A stretch of DNA of 64,000 nt from Acidovorax sp. YS12. GTDB lineage: Bacteria; Pseudomonadota; Gammaproteobacteria; Burkholderiales; Burkholderiaceae_C. The DNA lies in contig CP053915.1 of NCBI GenBank assembly GCA_021496925.1, positions 2,743,001 to 2,807,000 of the forward strand, in the 5' to 3' direction. Each line of letters starts with the position of its first letter. Positions within the stretch are counted from its first letter, which is position 1. The translations under genes were made by a program, and so were the position numbers. Below the pieces are notes generated by a model. It was given only the letters and a program-made list of their open reading frames with translations. It did not search any database and was not told where the DNA came from. Shown piece by piece: positions 51,914-59,388 of the stretch.

Positions 51914-52576
51914 TCAGCCGCGTTCGCGCGCGGCCACCATGGCCACGGCCTCGCGGTAGGCCTTGTCCAGCCCGCCCACGTCGGGCACGCTCATGTGCAG
52001 GTTGGTGATGAGCCCGTTCTGCAGGCTGTAGCACCAGCCGTGGATCTGCACCTTCTGGCCGCGCGCCCAGGCGTCCTGCATCACGGTGGAGTGGGCGACG
52101 TTGAGCACCTGCTCGATGGCGTTGAGCTCGCACAGCGCGTCATGGCGCTTCGGCACGGGCATCTGCTCCAGCAGGGCGGCGTGCTTGTCGCGCACGTCCT
52201 TCACGTGGCGGATCCAGTTGTCGGCCAGGCCGATGCGCACGTCCTCCAGCGCCGCCAGCACGCCGCCGCAGCCGTAGTGGCCGACCACCATCAGGTGCTC
52301 GACCTTGAGCTGGTCGACGGCGTACTGGATGGTGGACAGGCAGTTCAGGTCGGTGGGCACCACGACGTTGGCGATGTTGCGGTGCACGAACACCTCGCCC
52401 GGCTCCAGCCCGGTGATCTGGTTGGCCGGGACGCGGCTGTCGGAGCAGCCGATCCACATGTAGCGGGGCTTCTGCTGGGCCATCAGGCCGGTGAAGAAGC
52501 CCGGGCGCTCGCGCTCCATCTCGGACGCCCACGTGCGGTTGTGGGCAAAAAGGTCTTCAATGGAGGTTGTGCTCAT
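51914..52576 (-). CDS. can: beta-carbonic anhydrase
   Basis: A 220-residue beta-class carbonic anhydrase similar to E. coli Can. Zinc ligands in IGCSDSRVPANQ (Cys, Asp) and VVGHYGCGGV (His, Cys), plus FVHRNIANVVVPTDLNCLSTIQYAVDQL. It would supply bicarbonate, which is needed by the biotin-dependent methylcrotonyl-CoA carboxylase step of leucine degradation; that carboxylase is not in this window, so the link is an inference from the operon. 35 bases separate it from isovaleryl-CoA dehydrogenase. Confidence 0.94.
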   Translation of the reverse strand: MSTTSIEDLFAHNRTWASEMERERPGFFTGLMAQQKPRYMWIGCSDSRVPANQITGLEPGEVFVHRNIANVVVPTDLNCLSTIQYAVDQLKVEHLMVVGHYGCGGVLAALEDVRIGLADNWIRHVKDVRDKHAALLEQMPVPKRHDALCELNAIEQVLNVAHSTVMQDAWARGQKVQIHGWCYSLQNGLITNLHMSVPDVGGLDKAYREAVAMVAARERG

Positions 52577-52611
52577 GTCGCTTCCTAAAGTCTGTGGGGT
52601 GGCGCGGGGGC

Positions 52612-53799
52612 TCAGCAGGTCTCCGCGAACAGTTCGCGGCCGATCAGCATGCGGCGGATCTCGCTCGTGCCCGCGCCAATTTCGTACAGCTTGGCGTCGC
52701 GCCACAAACGGCCCAGGGGGTATTCGTTGATGTAGCCATTGCCGCCAAAGATCTGCACGCCTTCGCCCGCCATCCACGTTGCCTTCTCGGCGCACCACAG
52801 GATCACGCTGGCGCAGTCCTTGCGCACCTGGCGCACGTGGTCCGTGCCGAGCATGTCGAGGTTCTTCGCCACGGTGTAGGCGAACGAGCGGCCCGCCTGC
52901 AGCACGGTGTACATGTCGGCCACCTTGCCCTGGATGAGCTGGAATTCGCCGATGCTCTGCCCGAACTGCTTGCGGTCATGGATGTAGGGCACCACATTGT
53001 CCATCACCGACTGCATGATGCCGAGCGGGCCGCCGGTGAGCACGGCGCGCTCGTAGTCCAGGCCGCTCATCAGCACCTTGGCGCCGCCGTTGACCTGGCC
53101 GAGCACGTTCTCGGCCGGCACTTCGACGTTCTCGAACACCAGCTCGCCGGTGTGGCTGCCGCGCATGCCCAGCTTGTCGAGCTTCTGCGCGATGGAGAAG
53201 CCCTTCATGCCCTTCTCGATCAGGAAGGCCGTGACGCCGCGCGCGCCCAGCTCGGGCTCGCTCTTGGCGTAGACCACCAGCGTGTCGGCGTCGGGGCCGT
53301 TGGTGATCCACATCTTGCTGCCGTTGAGCAGGTAGTAGCCGCCCTTGTCCTCGGCCTTGAGCTTCATGCTGATCACGTCGGAGCCCGCGCCGGGCTCGCT
53401 CATGGCCAGCGCGCCGACGTGCTCGCCGCTGATGAGCCTGGGCAGGTACTTGGCCTTCTGCGCGTCATTGCCGTTGCGGTTGATCTGGTTCACGCACAGG
53501 TTGCTGTGCGCGCCGTAGGACAGGCCCACCGAGGCGCTGGCGCGCGAGATTTCCTCCATCGCCACCATGTGCGCCAGGTAGCCCATGTCGGCGCCGCCGT
53601 ACTGCTCGGGCACGGTGATGCCGAGCACGCCCAGCTCGCCCATCTTGCGCCACAGGTCCATCGGGAACTGGTCGGTGCGGTCGATCTCGGCCGCGCGCGG
53701 CGCGATCTCGCTCTGGGCGAACTCGCGCACGGCGTCGCGCAGCGCGTCGATGTCCTCGCCCAATTGGAAGTTCAGGCCGGGCAGGGAAGAAAGGCTCAT
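52612..53799 (-). CDS. liuA: isovaleryl-CoA dehydrogenase
   Basis: Acyl-CoA dehydrogenase of 395 residues, oxidising isovaleryl-CoA to 3-methylcrotonyl-CoA in leucine breakdown. The assignment rests on the internal motif MSGLDYERAVLTGGPLGIMQ, in which isovaleryl-CoA dehydrogenases carry their catalytic Glu, in place of a YEGT-type C-terminal base (here YEIGAGTSEIRR). Also seen: SEPGAGSDVISMKLKA, YLLNGSKMWITNGPDAD, RKQFGQSIGEFQLIQGK and QIFGGNGYINEYPLGRLWRDAK. It is in an operon with a LiuR-type regulator, which supports the call. Confidence 0.94.
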   Translation of the reverse strand: MSLSSLPGLNFQLGEDIDALRDAVREFAQSEIAPRAAEIDRTDQFPMDLWRKMGELGVLGITVPEQYGGADMGYLAHMVAMEEISRASASVGLSYGAHSNLCVNQINRNGNDAQKAKYLPRLISGEHVGALAMSEPGAGSDVISMKLKAEDKGGYYLLNGSKMWITNGPDADTLVVYAKSEPELGARGVTAFLIEKGMKGFSIAQKLDKLGMRGSHTGELVFENVEVPAENVLGQVNGGAKVLMSGLDYERAVLTGGPLGIMQSVMDNVVPYIHDRKQFGQSIGEFQLIQGKVADMYTVLQAGRSFAYTVAKNLDMLGTDHVRQVRKDCASVILWCAEKATWMAGEGVQIFGGNGYINEYPLGRLWRDAKLYEIGAGTSEIRRMLIGRELFAETC

Positions 53800-53833
53800 G
53801 GTGTGTCTCCTGGGTCAGTGGGTCAAAGAAGGT

Positions 53834-54295
53834 TCAGCCGCGCAGGCCGTCGCGCCCCTGCACGGCCATCAGGGTGCAGTCCATGGTGGCGACCAGCTTT
53901 TCCTGGCCGCCGTCCAGCGCGAAGGCGCGCCCCTGGCTCACGGTGATGGTGCGGCCCGGCTTGAGCACGCGGCCTTCCATGCGGAAGCGCTGCCCCTTGG
54001 CGGGCGCGAGCAGGTTGATCTTGAATTCGATGGTGAGCACCGCCGCATCGGCGGGCATGAGGGTGAAGCCGGCGTAGCCGCAGGCCGAATCGAGCGCCGT
54101 GGCCACCATGCCTGCGTGCAGGAAGCCGTGCTGCTGCGTCAGCGCCTGGGTCCAGTCCAGCGCGATATCGACGGCGCCCGGCGCCAGCAGGCCCAGCCGC
54201 GCGCCCAGCGTGTGCATGGCGCCCTGCAGCGCGAAGCTGTCGCGCACGCGCTGCGCATAGTCAGTGCAGCGCGGCTCGAAGGAAGGCAGGGTCAC
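53834..54295 (-). CDS. PaaI-family hotdog thioesterase
   Basis: A 153-residue hotdog-fold thioesterase: QHGFLHAGMVATALDSACGYAGFTLMP holds the usual His-Gly and Asp region, followed by VLTIEFKINLLAPAKGQRFRMEGRVLKPGRTITVSQGRAFA. It may release CoA from dead-end acyl-CoA intermediates in the leucine pathway. First structural gene of the operon, directly downstream of the palindromic operator at 54309-54330. Confidence 0.9.
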   Translation of the reverse strand: MTLPSFEPRCTDYAQRVRDSFALQGAMHTLGARLGLLAPGAVDIALDWTQALTQQHGFLHAGMVATALDSACGYAGFTLMPADAAVLTIEFKINLLAPAKGQRFRMEGRVLKPGRTITVSQGRAFALDGGQEKLVATMDCTLMAVQGRDGLRG

Positions 54296-54308
54296 GGCGG
54301 TCTCCAGA

Positions 54309-54330
54309 TTTACGTTTACGTAAACGTCAA
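54309..54330. promoter_or_regulatory. LiuR-type operator, site 1 (perfect 16-bp palindrome)
   Basis: ACGTTTACGTAAACGT (54312-54327) is a perfect palindrome, with further matching bases outside it. It lies between liuR and the thioesterase gene, 14 bases upstream of the latter's start. MerR-type LiuR proteins bind such dyads to control branched-chain amino acid catabolism, so it probably switches the downstream operon. Confidence 0.75.
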
Positions 54331-54735
54331 TTATGCGGGATTTTTCCCCGTCCCGGCCAGCAGGGCGCGCGCCTCTTTCTCGTGTTCCTTGACTTCATCG
54401 AGGTTGGCCTGCAGGTCCGCCATCTGTTCCTCCAGCTGCCGGCGGTGCTGTGCCAGCACGTCGAGGAACTTCTGCAGCTGCATGTTGGTATCGCGCGGGC
54501 TGTCGTACAGGTCGATGATTTCCTTGGCTTCCGTCAGCGACAGGCCCAGGCGCTTGGCGCGCAGCGTCAGCTTCAGGCGCGTGCGGTCGCGCGGGCTGTA
54601 GGTGCGGTTGCGCCCGCCCGGCCCGGTGCGCTCGGGCCGCAGCAGGCCCATGTCCTCGTAGAAGCGCATGGCGCGCGTGGTGAGGTCGAATTCCTTGGCA
54701 AGGTCGCTGATGGTGTAGGTGGTGGTGCTGGCCAT
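54331..54735 (-). CDS. liuR: MerR-family regulator, LiuR type
   Basis: A 134-residue MerR-type regulator: TYTISDLAKEFDLTTRAMRFYEDMGLLRPERTG is the winged helix, followed by RNRTYSPRDRTRLKLTLRAKRLGLSLTEAKEIIDLYD and a coiled-coil dimerisation helix (LDVLAQHRRQLEEQMADLQANLDEVKEHEKEA). No Cys cluster for metals, in line with an acyl-CoA-type or organic effector. Start at 54735 rather than the earlier in-frame ATG at 54765, since similarity begins at STTTYTISDL. Palindromic sites lie on both sides of the gene, which suggests control of its own operon and of the divergent hydrolase gene. Confidence 0.9.
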   Translation of the reverse strand: MASTTTYTISDLAKEFDLTTRAMRFYEDMGLLRPERTGPGGRNRTYSPRDRTRLKLTLRAKRLGLSLTEAKEIIDLYDSPRDTNMQLQKFLDVLAQHRRQLEEQMADLQANLDEVKEHEKEARALLAGTGKNPA

Positions 54736-54811
54736 GGCGTCGCGCGGGCAGTTGCAGGGTTGCATGGATGACAGGGCCGCGGCCCCACCATCCCTACAAT
54801 CGTTCTCAAAA

Positions 54812-54831
54812 TGACGTTTACGTCAACGTCA
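54812..54831. promoter_or_regulatory. LiuR-type operator, site 2
   Basis: TGACGTTTACGTCAACGTCA is a near-palindrome (one break in the 16-base core at the C of GTCAA) closely similar to site 1. It lies 24-43 bases before the start of the metallo-beta-lactamase-fold gene and about 77 bases upstream of liuR, so it can serve both directions. Confidence 0.7.
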
Positions 54832-54854
54832 ATGCTAACCCAAAGCCATTCGCC

Positions 54855-55925
54855 ATGAACCGCTCCACCGCCCCCCTCCACTACCCCCTTGGCGACCAGT
54901 TGCCCCCGGCAGGCCACACGCTCGACGTGGCACCCGGCGTGAAGTGGGTGCGCATGCCGCTGCCGTTCGCGCTCGACCACATCAACCTCTGGCTGCTGCG
55001 CGACCGCGTCGAGGGCGCGCACGGCCCCGTCGAGGGCTGGACGGTGGTGGACTGCTGTATCGCCTCGGACGCGGCGCGCGGCCATTGGGAGCACCTGTTC
55101 GCGCATGCGCTCGACGGCCTGCCCGTCCTGCGCGTGGTCGTCACCCACATGCACCCGGACCACATCGGCCTGGCGGACTGGCTGTGCCAGCGCTGGAACG
55201 CGCGGCTGTGGATCAGCGCCACGGACTACTACACCGCCGTCGTCGCCAGCCAGGGTACGCCCGCCTTCAGCAGCGAAACGGCGACGGACTTCTACGCGGC
55301 GCACGGCCTGAACGATGCGCCCTTCCTGGATCACGTGCGTGCGCGCGGCAGCTACTACCCCACCCTGGTTCCCAGCCTGCCCCGGCAGTTCCGCCGCCTG
55401 CTCGACGGCGACGTGCTGCGCATCGGCGGCCGCGCCTGGCACTGCAGCGCCGGCCACGGCCACGCCCCGGAGCACATGGCGCTGCACTGCCCGGAGCTGG
55501 ACGTGCTCATCAGCGGCGACATGGTGCTGCCGCGCATCTCGACCAACGTCAGCGTCTATGCCTCCGAGCCCGAGGCGGACCCGCTCACGCTGTTCCTGGC
55601 CTCGCTGGACCGCCTGCGCGCGCTGCCGCAGGACACGCTGGTCCTGCCCTCGCACGGCAAGCCGTTCCAGGGCCTGCATGCCCGGATCGAGCAATTGCAC
55701 GCGCACCATGCCCAGCACCTGGACACGGTGCTGGCGGCCTGCGCGCGGCAGCCGCAGTCGGCCCGGGACATCATGCCGCTGCTCTTCCAGCGCCCGCTCG
55801 ACGCGCACCAGACCACCTTCGCCATCGGCGAGGCACTGGCGCACCTGCATGCGCTATGGCACCGGGGCGAACTGCGGCGCCAGGTGGAGCGCGATGGCGT
55901 GTTCCGCTTCTCCACTGCCCCATAG
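54855..55925 (+). CDS. MBL-fold metallo-hydrolase
   Basis: A 356-residue metallo-beta-lactamase-fold hydrolase. The zinc motif HMHPDHIG (HxHxDH) is at about residues 100-107, with AGHGHAPEHM (third His), ISGDMVLPRIS (bridging Asp) and LPSHGKPF (last His), so the binuclear site is complete. The C-terminal segment (AHHAQHLDTVLAAC...LFQRPLDAHQTTFAIGEALAHLHALWHRGEL) is a helical domain seen in LACTB2-like members. Activity may be toward a thioester or lactone. Its promoter region holds a LiuR-type site, so it is probably part of the branched-chain acyl-CoA regulon. Confidence 0.88.
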   Translation: MNRSTAPLHYPLGDQLPPAGHTLDVAPGVKWVRMPLPFALDHINLWLLRDRVEGAHGPVEGWTVVDCCIASDAARGHWEHLFAHALDGLPVLRVVVTHMHPDHIGLADWLCQRWNARLWISATDYYTAVVASQGTPAFSSETATDFYAAHGLNDAPFLDHVRARGSYYPTLVPSLPRQFRRLLDGDVLRIGGRAWHCSAGHGHAPEHMALHCPELDVLISGDMVLPRISTNVSVYASEPEADPLTLFLASLDRLRALPQDTLVLPSHGKPFQGLHARIEQLHAHHAQHLDTVLAACARQPQSARDIMPLLFQRPLDAHQTTFAIGEALAHLHALWHRGELRRQVERDGVFRFSTAP

Positions 55926-55936
55926 GCCGCCCAGGG

Positions 55937-56152
55937 CCTGTTCACCTAAAAACCGGGGATGCGTTGCCCCGCCGTGGGGGCAGGTGCGCGAAGCGCGGCG
56001 CGGCCAATAGCCGTAGCTATTGGCAAGCCGTGTGACAAAGCAGATGCCCACACGGCGGGGCAACCCGTAGGGAAGGATGAATGCCGGGCGCATTGCGGCG
56101 TTGCGCCACCTCGGCATTCATCCTTCGCACCCCCGGTTTTTAGGTGAACAGG
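55937..56152. mobile_element. 216-bp palindromic MITE-like element
   Basis: The outer inverted repeats (CCTGTTCACCTAAAAACC, continuing GGGG) are perfect over 22 bases (55937-55958 and 56131-56152). Inside are nested dyads: GTTGCCCCGCC/GGCGGGGCAAC, CCAATAG/CTATTGG, GCCGTGT/ACACGGC and ATGAATGCC/GGCATTCAT. The whole element can fold into a long branched hairpin. TAGGCCGCC occurs just outside on both sides (55923-55931 and 56156-56164), which may be a target duplication. It sits exactly between two convergent stop codons and may terminate both transcripts. Confidence 0.7.
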
Positions 56153-56154
56153 TC

Positions 56155-57555
56155 CTAGGCCGCCAGCCTGCCGCGCAGTTGCGCCATGGCGCCCTGGATG
56201 GCGCCCGCACCGTCGGCCACCAGGGCGATGCCCTGCTCCATCTGTCCGGCGTGCTGCCCCAGCGCGGCATTGCGGGCCAGTTGCTCATGGCTCACGGCTT
56301 CGAGCTTGCCGGCCTCGCCCTGCAGGGCGGCGACCGAATCCAGGATGGAGCGCAGCGCCTGCCGGGCCTCGCCAGCGTTGTCCCGCCCCGCCTGCGCCAT
56401 GCCCTGGCCGTCGCCCAGCAGCCGCGCGGCCTGGTCCACGCTGTCCAGGATCCGGGCCAGCTCGGCGCTGATGGCGGAAGCCGCGTCACCCGCCTCGCCC
56501 GCGAGCTGGCGCACGTTGCCGGCGACCACGGCGAAGCCCCGGCCGTGGCCCCCCGCGTGCGTGGCCTCGATCGCGGCGTTGAGCGCCAGGATGTTGGTCT
56601 GGAAGGCCAGGCCCTTGATCTTGTCCGCGATCGCGGAAATGTCCTGCGAGCGCGACTGCAGGCCGCGCACCAGCACGTCGGCCCGGCCGATGGCCTCGGC
56701 CAGCGCCACGGTGCTGGCAATCGCCTGCCCGACCACGTCGGCGCCGGCCTGCGCGGTGGCGCGGGCATGGGCCGCCTCCGCCGCCAGCGCGGCCGAGGTC
56801 TGCTCCACCGCCTGCGCCAGCGCGTTGTTCGATTCGGCGGCGCCGCGCACCGCCCGCGCCTGCTGGCTCTGCGCGTTCAGCGACCGGACCATCGCGTCCA
56901 CACTCTGGCCCACCTGCGCGCTCTGGCGGCCCACCTCGGCCATCAGCGACTCGATGGTGTCCATCTGCGCCTGGCGCTGGCGGTCGCCCTGCTCCTTGGC
57001 AACCTGCGAGCCGATGGCCAGGATGCCGGTGAACGGCAGCAGCCCCAGGTTGCACAGCAGGCCCCACAGGCGCGTGTCCGCGATGGGGTTGGCGGGAAAC
57101 GCCACCCCCCAGGCCCAGGCCGCCTCGAACCCGCCCAGCACCGCAAGCACCGAGCCCAGCCCCAGCAGGCCGAAAAGCGGCCCGCCCACGAAGGCGGCCA
57201 TCACCGGCACCACGACGAACCAGGCCGCCACGGACTGCGAGGCATGGCCGCCGGTGCTCCACACCAGGTAGCCGAACAGCAGGTTGAAGGTGACCAGGTT
57301 CACCACCTGCGCCGCGCGCAGGCTTTGCAGGCGGCGCAGCGAGAACCAGATCCCCGGCACCAGCCACAGTGTGGCCGCGACGGCCCATGCCGCCCCCGGG
57401 TGCCCCAGGTACAGGTACACGCCGATGAACGAGGGCCCGGCGAGCACGGCGGCGAACGTCAGCGCCACCAGGCTCTTGGCGCGCGCCAGGGTGATCTCGT
57501 CGGCGCGCAGCACGGTGGGGATATAGAAGGTGAACAGGCGGTCGAGCAGATTCAT
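56155..57555 (-). CDS. methyl-accepting chemotaxis-type transducer with multi-helix N-terminus
   Basis: A 466-residue transducer. The N-terminal about 190 residues form six hydrophobic helices (from SLVALTFAAVLAGPSFIGVYLYL to LLCNLGLLPFTGILAIGSQ) with no sizable periplasmic domain or clear HAMP, so it senses from within the membrane. The cytoplasmic helical part has the chemoreceptor hairpin tip (DKIKGLAFQTNILALNAAIEATHAGGHGRGFAVVAGNVRQLAGEA), where canonical EAARAGEQGRGFAVVA becomes EATHAGGHGRGFAVVA. The ATG at 57555 gives the normal start. The stop codon abuts the palindromic element. The signal sensed is unknown. Confidence 0.88.
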   Translation of the reverse strand: MNLLDRLFTFYIPTVLRADEITLARAKSLVALTFAAVLAGPSFIGVYLYLGHPGAAWAVAATLWLVPGIWFSLRRLQSLRAAQVVNLVTFNLLFGYLVWSTGGHASQSVAAWFVVVPVMAAFVGGPLFGLLGLGSVLAVLGGFEAAWAWGVAFPANPIADTRLWGLLCNLGLLPFTGILAIGSQVAKEQGDRQRQAQMDTIESLMAEVGRQSAQVGQSVDAMVRSLNAQSQQARAVRGAAESNNALAQAVEQTSAALAAEAAHARATAQAGADVVGQAIASTVALAEAIGRADVLVRGLQSRSQDISAIADKIKGLAFQTNILALNAAIEATHAGGHGRGFAVVAGNVRQLAGEAGDAASAISAELARILDSVDQAARLLGDGQGMAQAGRDNAGEARQALRSILDSVAALQGEAGKLEAVSHEQLARNAALGQHAGQMEQGIALVADGAGAIQGAMAQLRGRLAA

Positions 57556-57633
57556 GGGAGGTGTTCCTGTCGTACCAGCCGCGCCCGTCGCACCAGTCCG
57601 GTAGATACAGCGCAAAGACCTGGGTGCCCTCGC

Positions 57634-58410
57634 TTACCGCCCCAGGCAAAGGGCCTTGACGACCGGCCGGCGCAGCGGCGGCAGCAGCGCGAAGGCCGCC
57701 GCCAGCACATGGGTCAGGTAGTGGACCTTCCAGTGGCGCTTGCGGCCGTGCGCGGCCTTCCACACCACTTCGGCCACCTGCTGCGGCTGCACGTTGACGC
57801 CGGTGGAGCGCACGCTGTGCGCCTGCGTCGCGGCCGCCGTGACCATGGGTGTGTTGACGTAGGGCGCCATGACGTCGCTCACAGTGATGCCGTAGCGCTC
57901 CAGTTCGAGATCCAGCGCCTCCGTCAGCCCATGCACGGCATGCTTGCTGGCGGAATACACCGCCAGCTCCGGCATGCCATAGAGGGCCGAGGTCGAGCAC
58001 ATGGTCACGATGTGCGCGCCCGGCGTGGCGCGCAGCGCCGGCAGCGCGCAATGGATGCCGTTGAGCACGCCCTTGACGTTGATGTCCAGCGTCAGGTGCT
58101 GCTGCGCCAGCGGAATGTCCTCGTTGCGGCCCATGCGCAGGATGCCGGCGTTGTTGAAAAGGACATCGAGCCTGCCGCCCGTCCAGCGGGTGAAGGCGTC
58201 GATGGCGGCGCGGTACTGCGGAACATCGGTCACGTCGAGCGCCAGCGTGTGGCAGTGGTCCGCGCCGATCTCGCGCGCCAGTTGCGCCAGCCCCTCGGCG
58301 TCGATGTCGGCCAGGCCGACGTACCAGCCGCGCGCGGCGAACAGCAGTGCCGTCTGGCGGCCGATGCCGGAGGCGGCGCCGGTGATGAAGATGGATTTCC
58401 GCTGCGTCAT
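57634..58410 (-). CDS. short-chain dehydrogenase/reductase
   Basis: A 258-residue SDR. Cofactor motif TGAASGIGRQTALLFA, NNAG (VLFNNAGILRMG), catalytic Ser in MCSTSALYG and the Tyr-Lys pair YSASKHAV. Prefers NAD or NADP (ADIDAE after the glycine-rich loop suggests NAD). The C-terminal segment is hydrophobic (YLTHVLAAAFALLPPLRRP), suggesting membrane association. It is the last gene of the acyl-CoA catabolic cluster, behind the structured repeat 2. Start at 58410 follows from family alignment. Confidence 0.9.
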   Translation of the reverse strand: MTQRKSIFITGAASGIGRQTALLFAARGWYVGLADIDAEGLAQLAREIGADHCHTLALDVTDVPQYRAAIDAFTRWTGGRLDVLFNNAGILRMGRNEDIPLAQQHLTLDINVKGVLNGIHCALPALRATPGAHIVTMCSTSALYGMPELAVYSASKHAVHGLTEALDLELERYGITVSDVMAPYVNTPMVTAAATQAHSVRSTGVNVQPQQVAEVVWKAAHGRKRHWKVHYLTHVLAAAFALLPPLRRPVVKALCLGR

Positions 58411-58437
58411 GACCGTTCCTGTCTGGGTAGCCCGGTG

Positions 58438-58600
58438 ATCCATGGCGCTACAGCGCACGAACCTGGCGCGGCCCAGGCCAGCGGACGCCGCGCAAGGGCC
58501 GTCCCGCCGCGCTGGCGTCGTCCCCCTGCCCGCATGGCACCGCCATGCGAGAGCGGGGGGAAGGCCCGCAGGGCCTCAGGGGGGTGTTGCTTCATCTCAG
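58438..58600 (-). repeat. structured GC-rich 3-prime repeat, copy 2
   Basis: In minus-strand sense it begins at the stop codon of the SDR at 58597 (CTGAGATGAAGCAACA), then CCCCCCTGAGGCCC-TGC-GGGCCTT, CCCCCC, GCATGGC-GGT-GCCATGC, GGGCAGGGGGACG and the tail to CGCCATGGA. Same layout as copy 1; hairpin 1 arms changed on both sides to keep pairing. Confidence 0.85.
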
Positions 58601-59358
58601 CGCGCGGTGTAGCCGCCATCGATGACCAGCTCCGCACCCGTCATGTAGCGCGACTCGTCCGACGCCATGAACACCAGCGCCGGCGCGATCTCATCGGCCA
58701 GCGCGAGGCGGCCCAGCGGAATGCGGCTGACGATGTCGGCCTGCAGCGCCTGCGCTACGTCGGCGGGCATGGCGGCCAGCGCGCCGGTGACCATGGGCGT
58801 GGCGATGTAGCCGAGGTGCAGCGAGTTCACGCGGATGCCATAGCCCTGCGCGGCGCAGTGCAGCGCGGCGGATTTGGTCAGCAGGCGCACGCCGCCCTTG
58901 CTGGCGTTGTAGGCCGCCAGGTTGGGCTCGCCGACGATGCCTTCGATGGAAGACACGTTGATGATCGAGCCGCCCCGCTCCTTCATGGTGGCGATGGCCT
59001 TTTGCGTGCCGAGGAAGACGCCGTCGAGGTTGATCTCCAGCACGGCGCGCCAGTCCTGCAGGCTGGCATCCTCGATGCTGCCCAGCCGCCCCACGCCAGC
59101 GTTGTTGACCAGCACGTCCAGCGCCCCCGCCGCAGCGATCACGCGGTCCCAGTCAGCCTCCTGCGTCACGTCATGCGCCAGTGCCACCGCATCGTGGCCC
59201 GCCGCGCAGAGGCGCTGGGCCTCGGCCTGCACCCGGGCGTGGTCGATGTCGGTCAGCACGACGCGCGCGCCCTCTTGCGCAAAACATTGCGCGGTGGCCA
59301 GGCCCAGGCCGCTGCCCGCGCCGGTGATCAGGGCCGTCTTGCCTTGCAGTCGGTTCAT
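58597..59358 (-). CDS. short-chain dehydrogenase/reductase
   Basis: A 253-residue SDR with TGAGSGLGLATAQCFA, LVNNAGVGRLG, INVSSIEG (Ser), YNASKGGV (Tyr-Lys) and the C-terminal MTGAELVIDGGYTA typical of classical SDRs. Likely oxidises a hydroxyacyl or alicyclic alcohol intermediate. 30 bases after the acyl-CoA ligase gene, same strand. Stop codon lies in the structured 3-prime repeat. Confidence 0.92.
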   Translation of the reverse strand: MNRLQGKTALITGAGSGLGLATAQCFAQEGARVVLTDIDHARVQAEAQRLCAAGHDAVALAHDVTQEADWDRVIAAAGALDVLVNNAGVGRLGSIEDASLQDWRAVLEINLDGVFLGTQKAIATMKERGGSIINVSSIEGIVGEPNLAAYNASKGGVRLLTKSAALHCAAQGYGIRVNSLHLGYIATPMVTGALAAMPADVAQALQADIVSRIPLGRLALADEIAPALVFMASDESRYMTGAELVIDGGYTAR

Positions 59359-59388
59359 CTTTGTCTCCTTGGGTGTATTGAAGGGGGT

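Noticed and set aside
57001..57600. Short open frame on + strand opposite the chemoreceptor N-terminus
   Set aside because: No start signal, no domain, and antisense to membrane helices of a supported gene.
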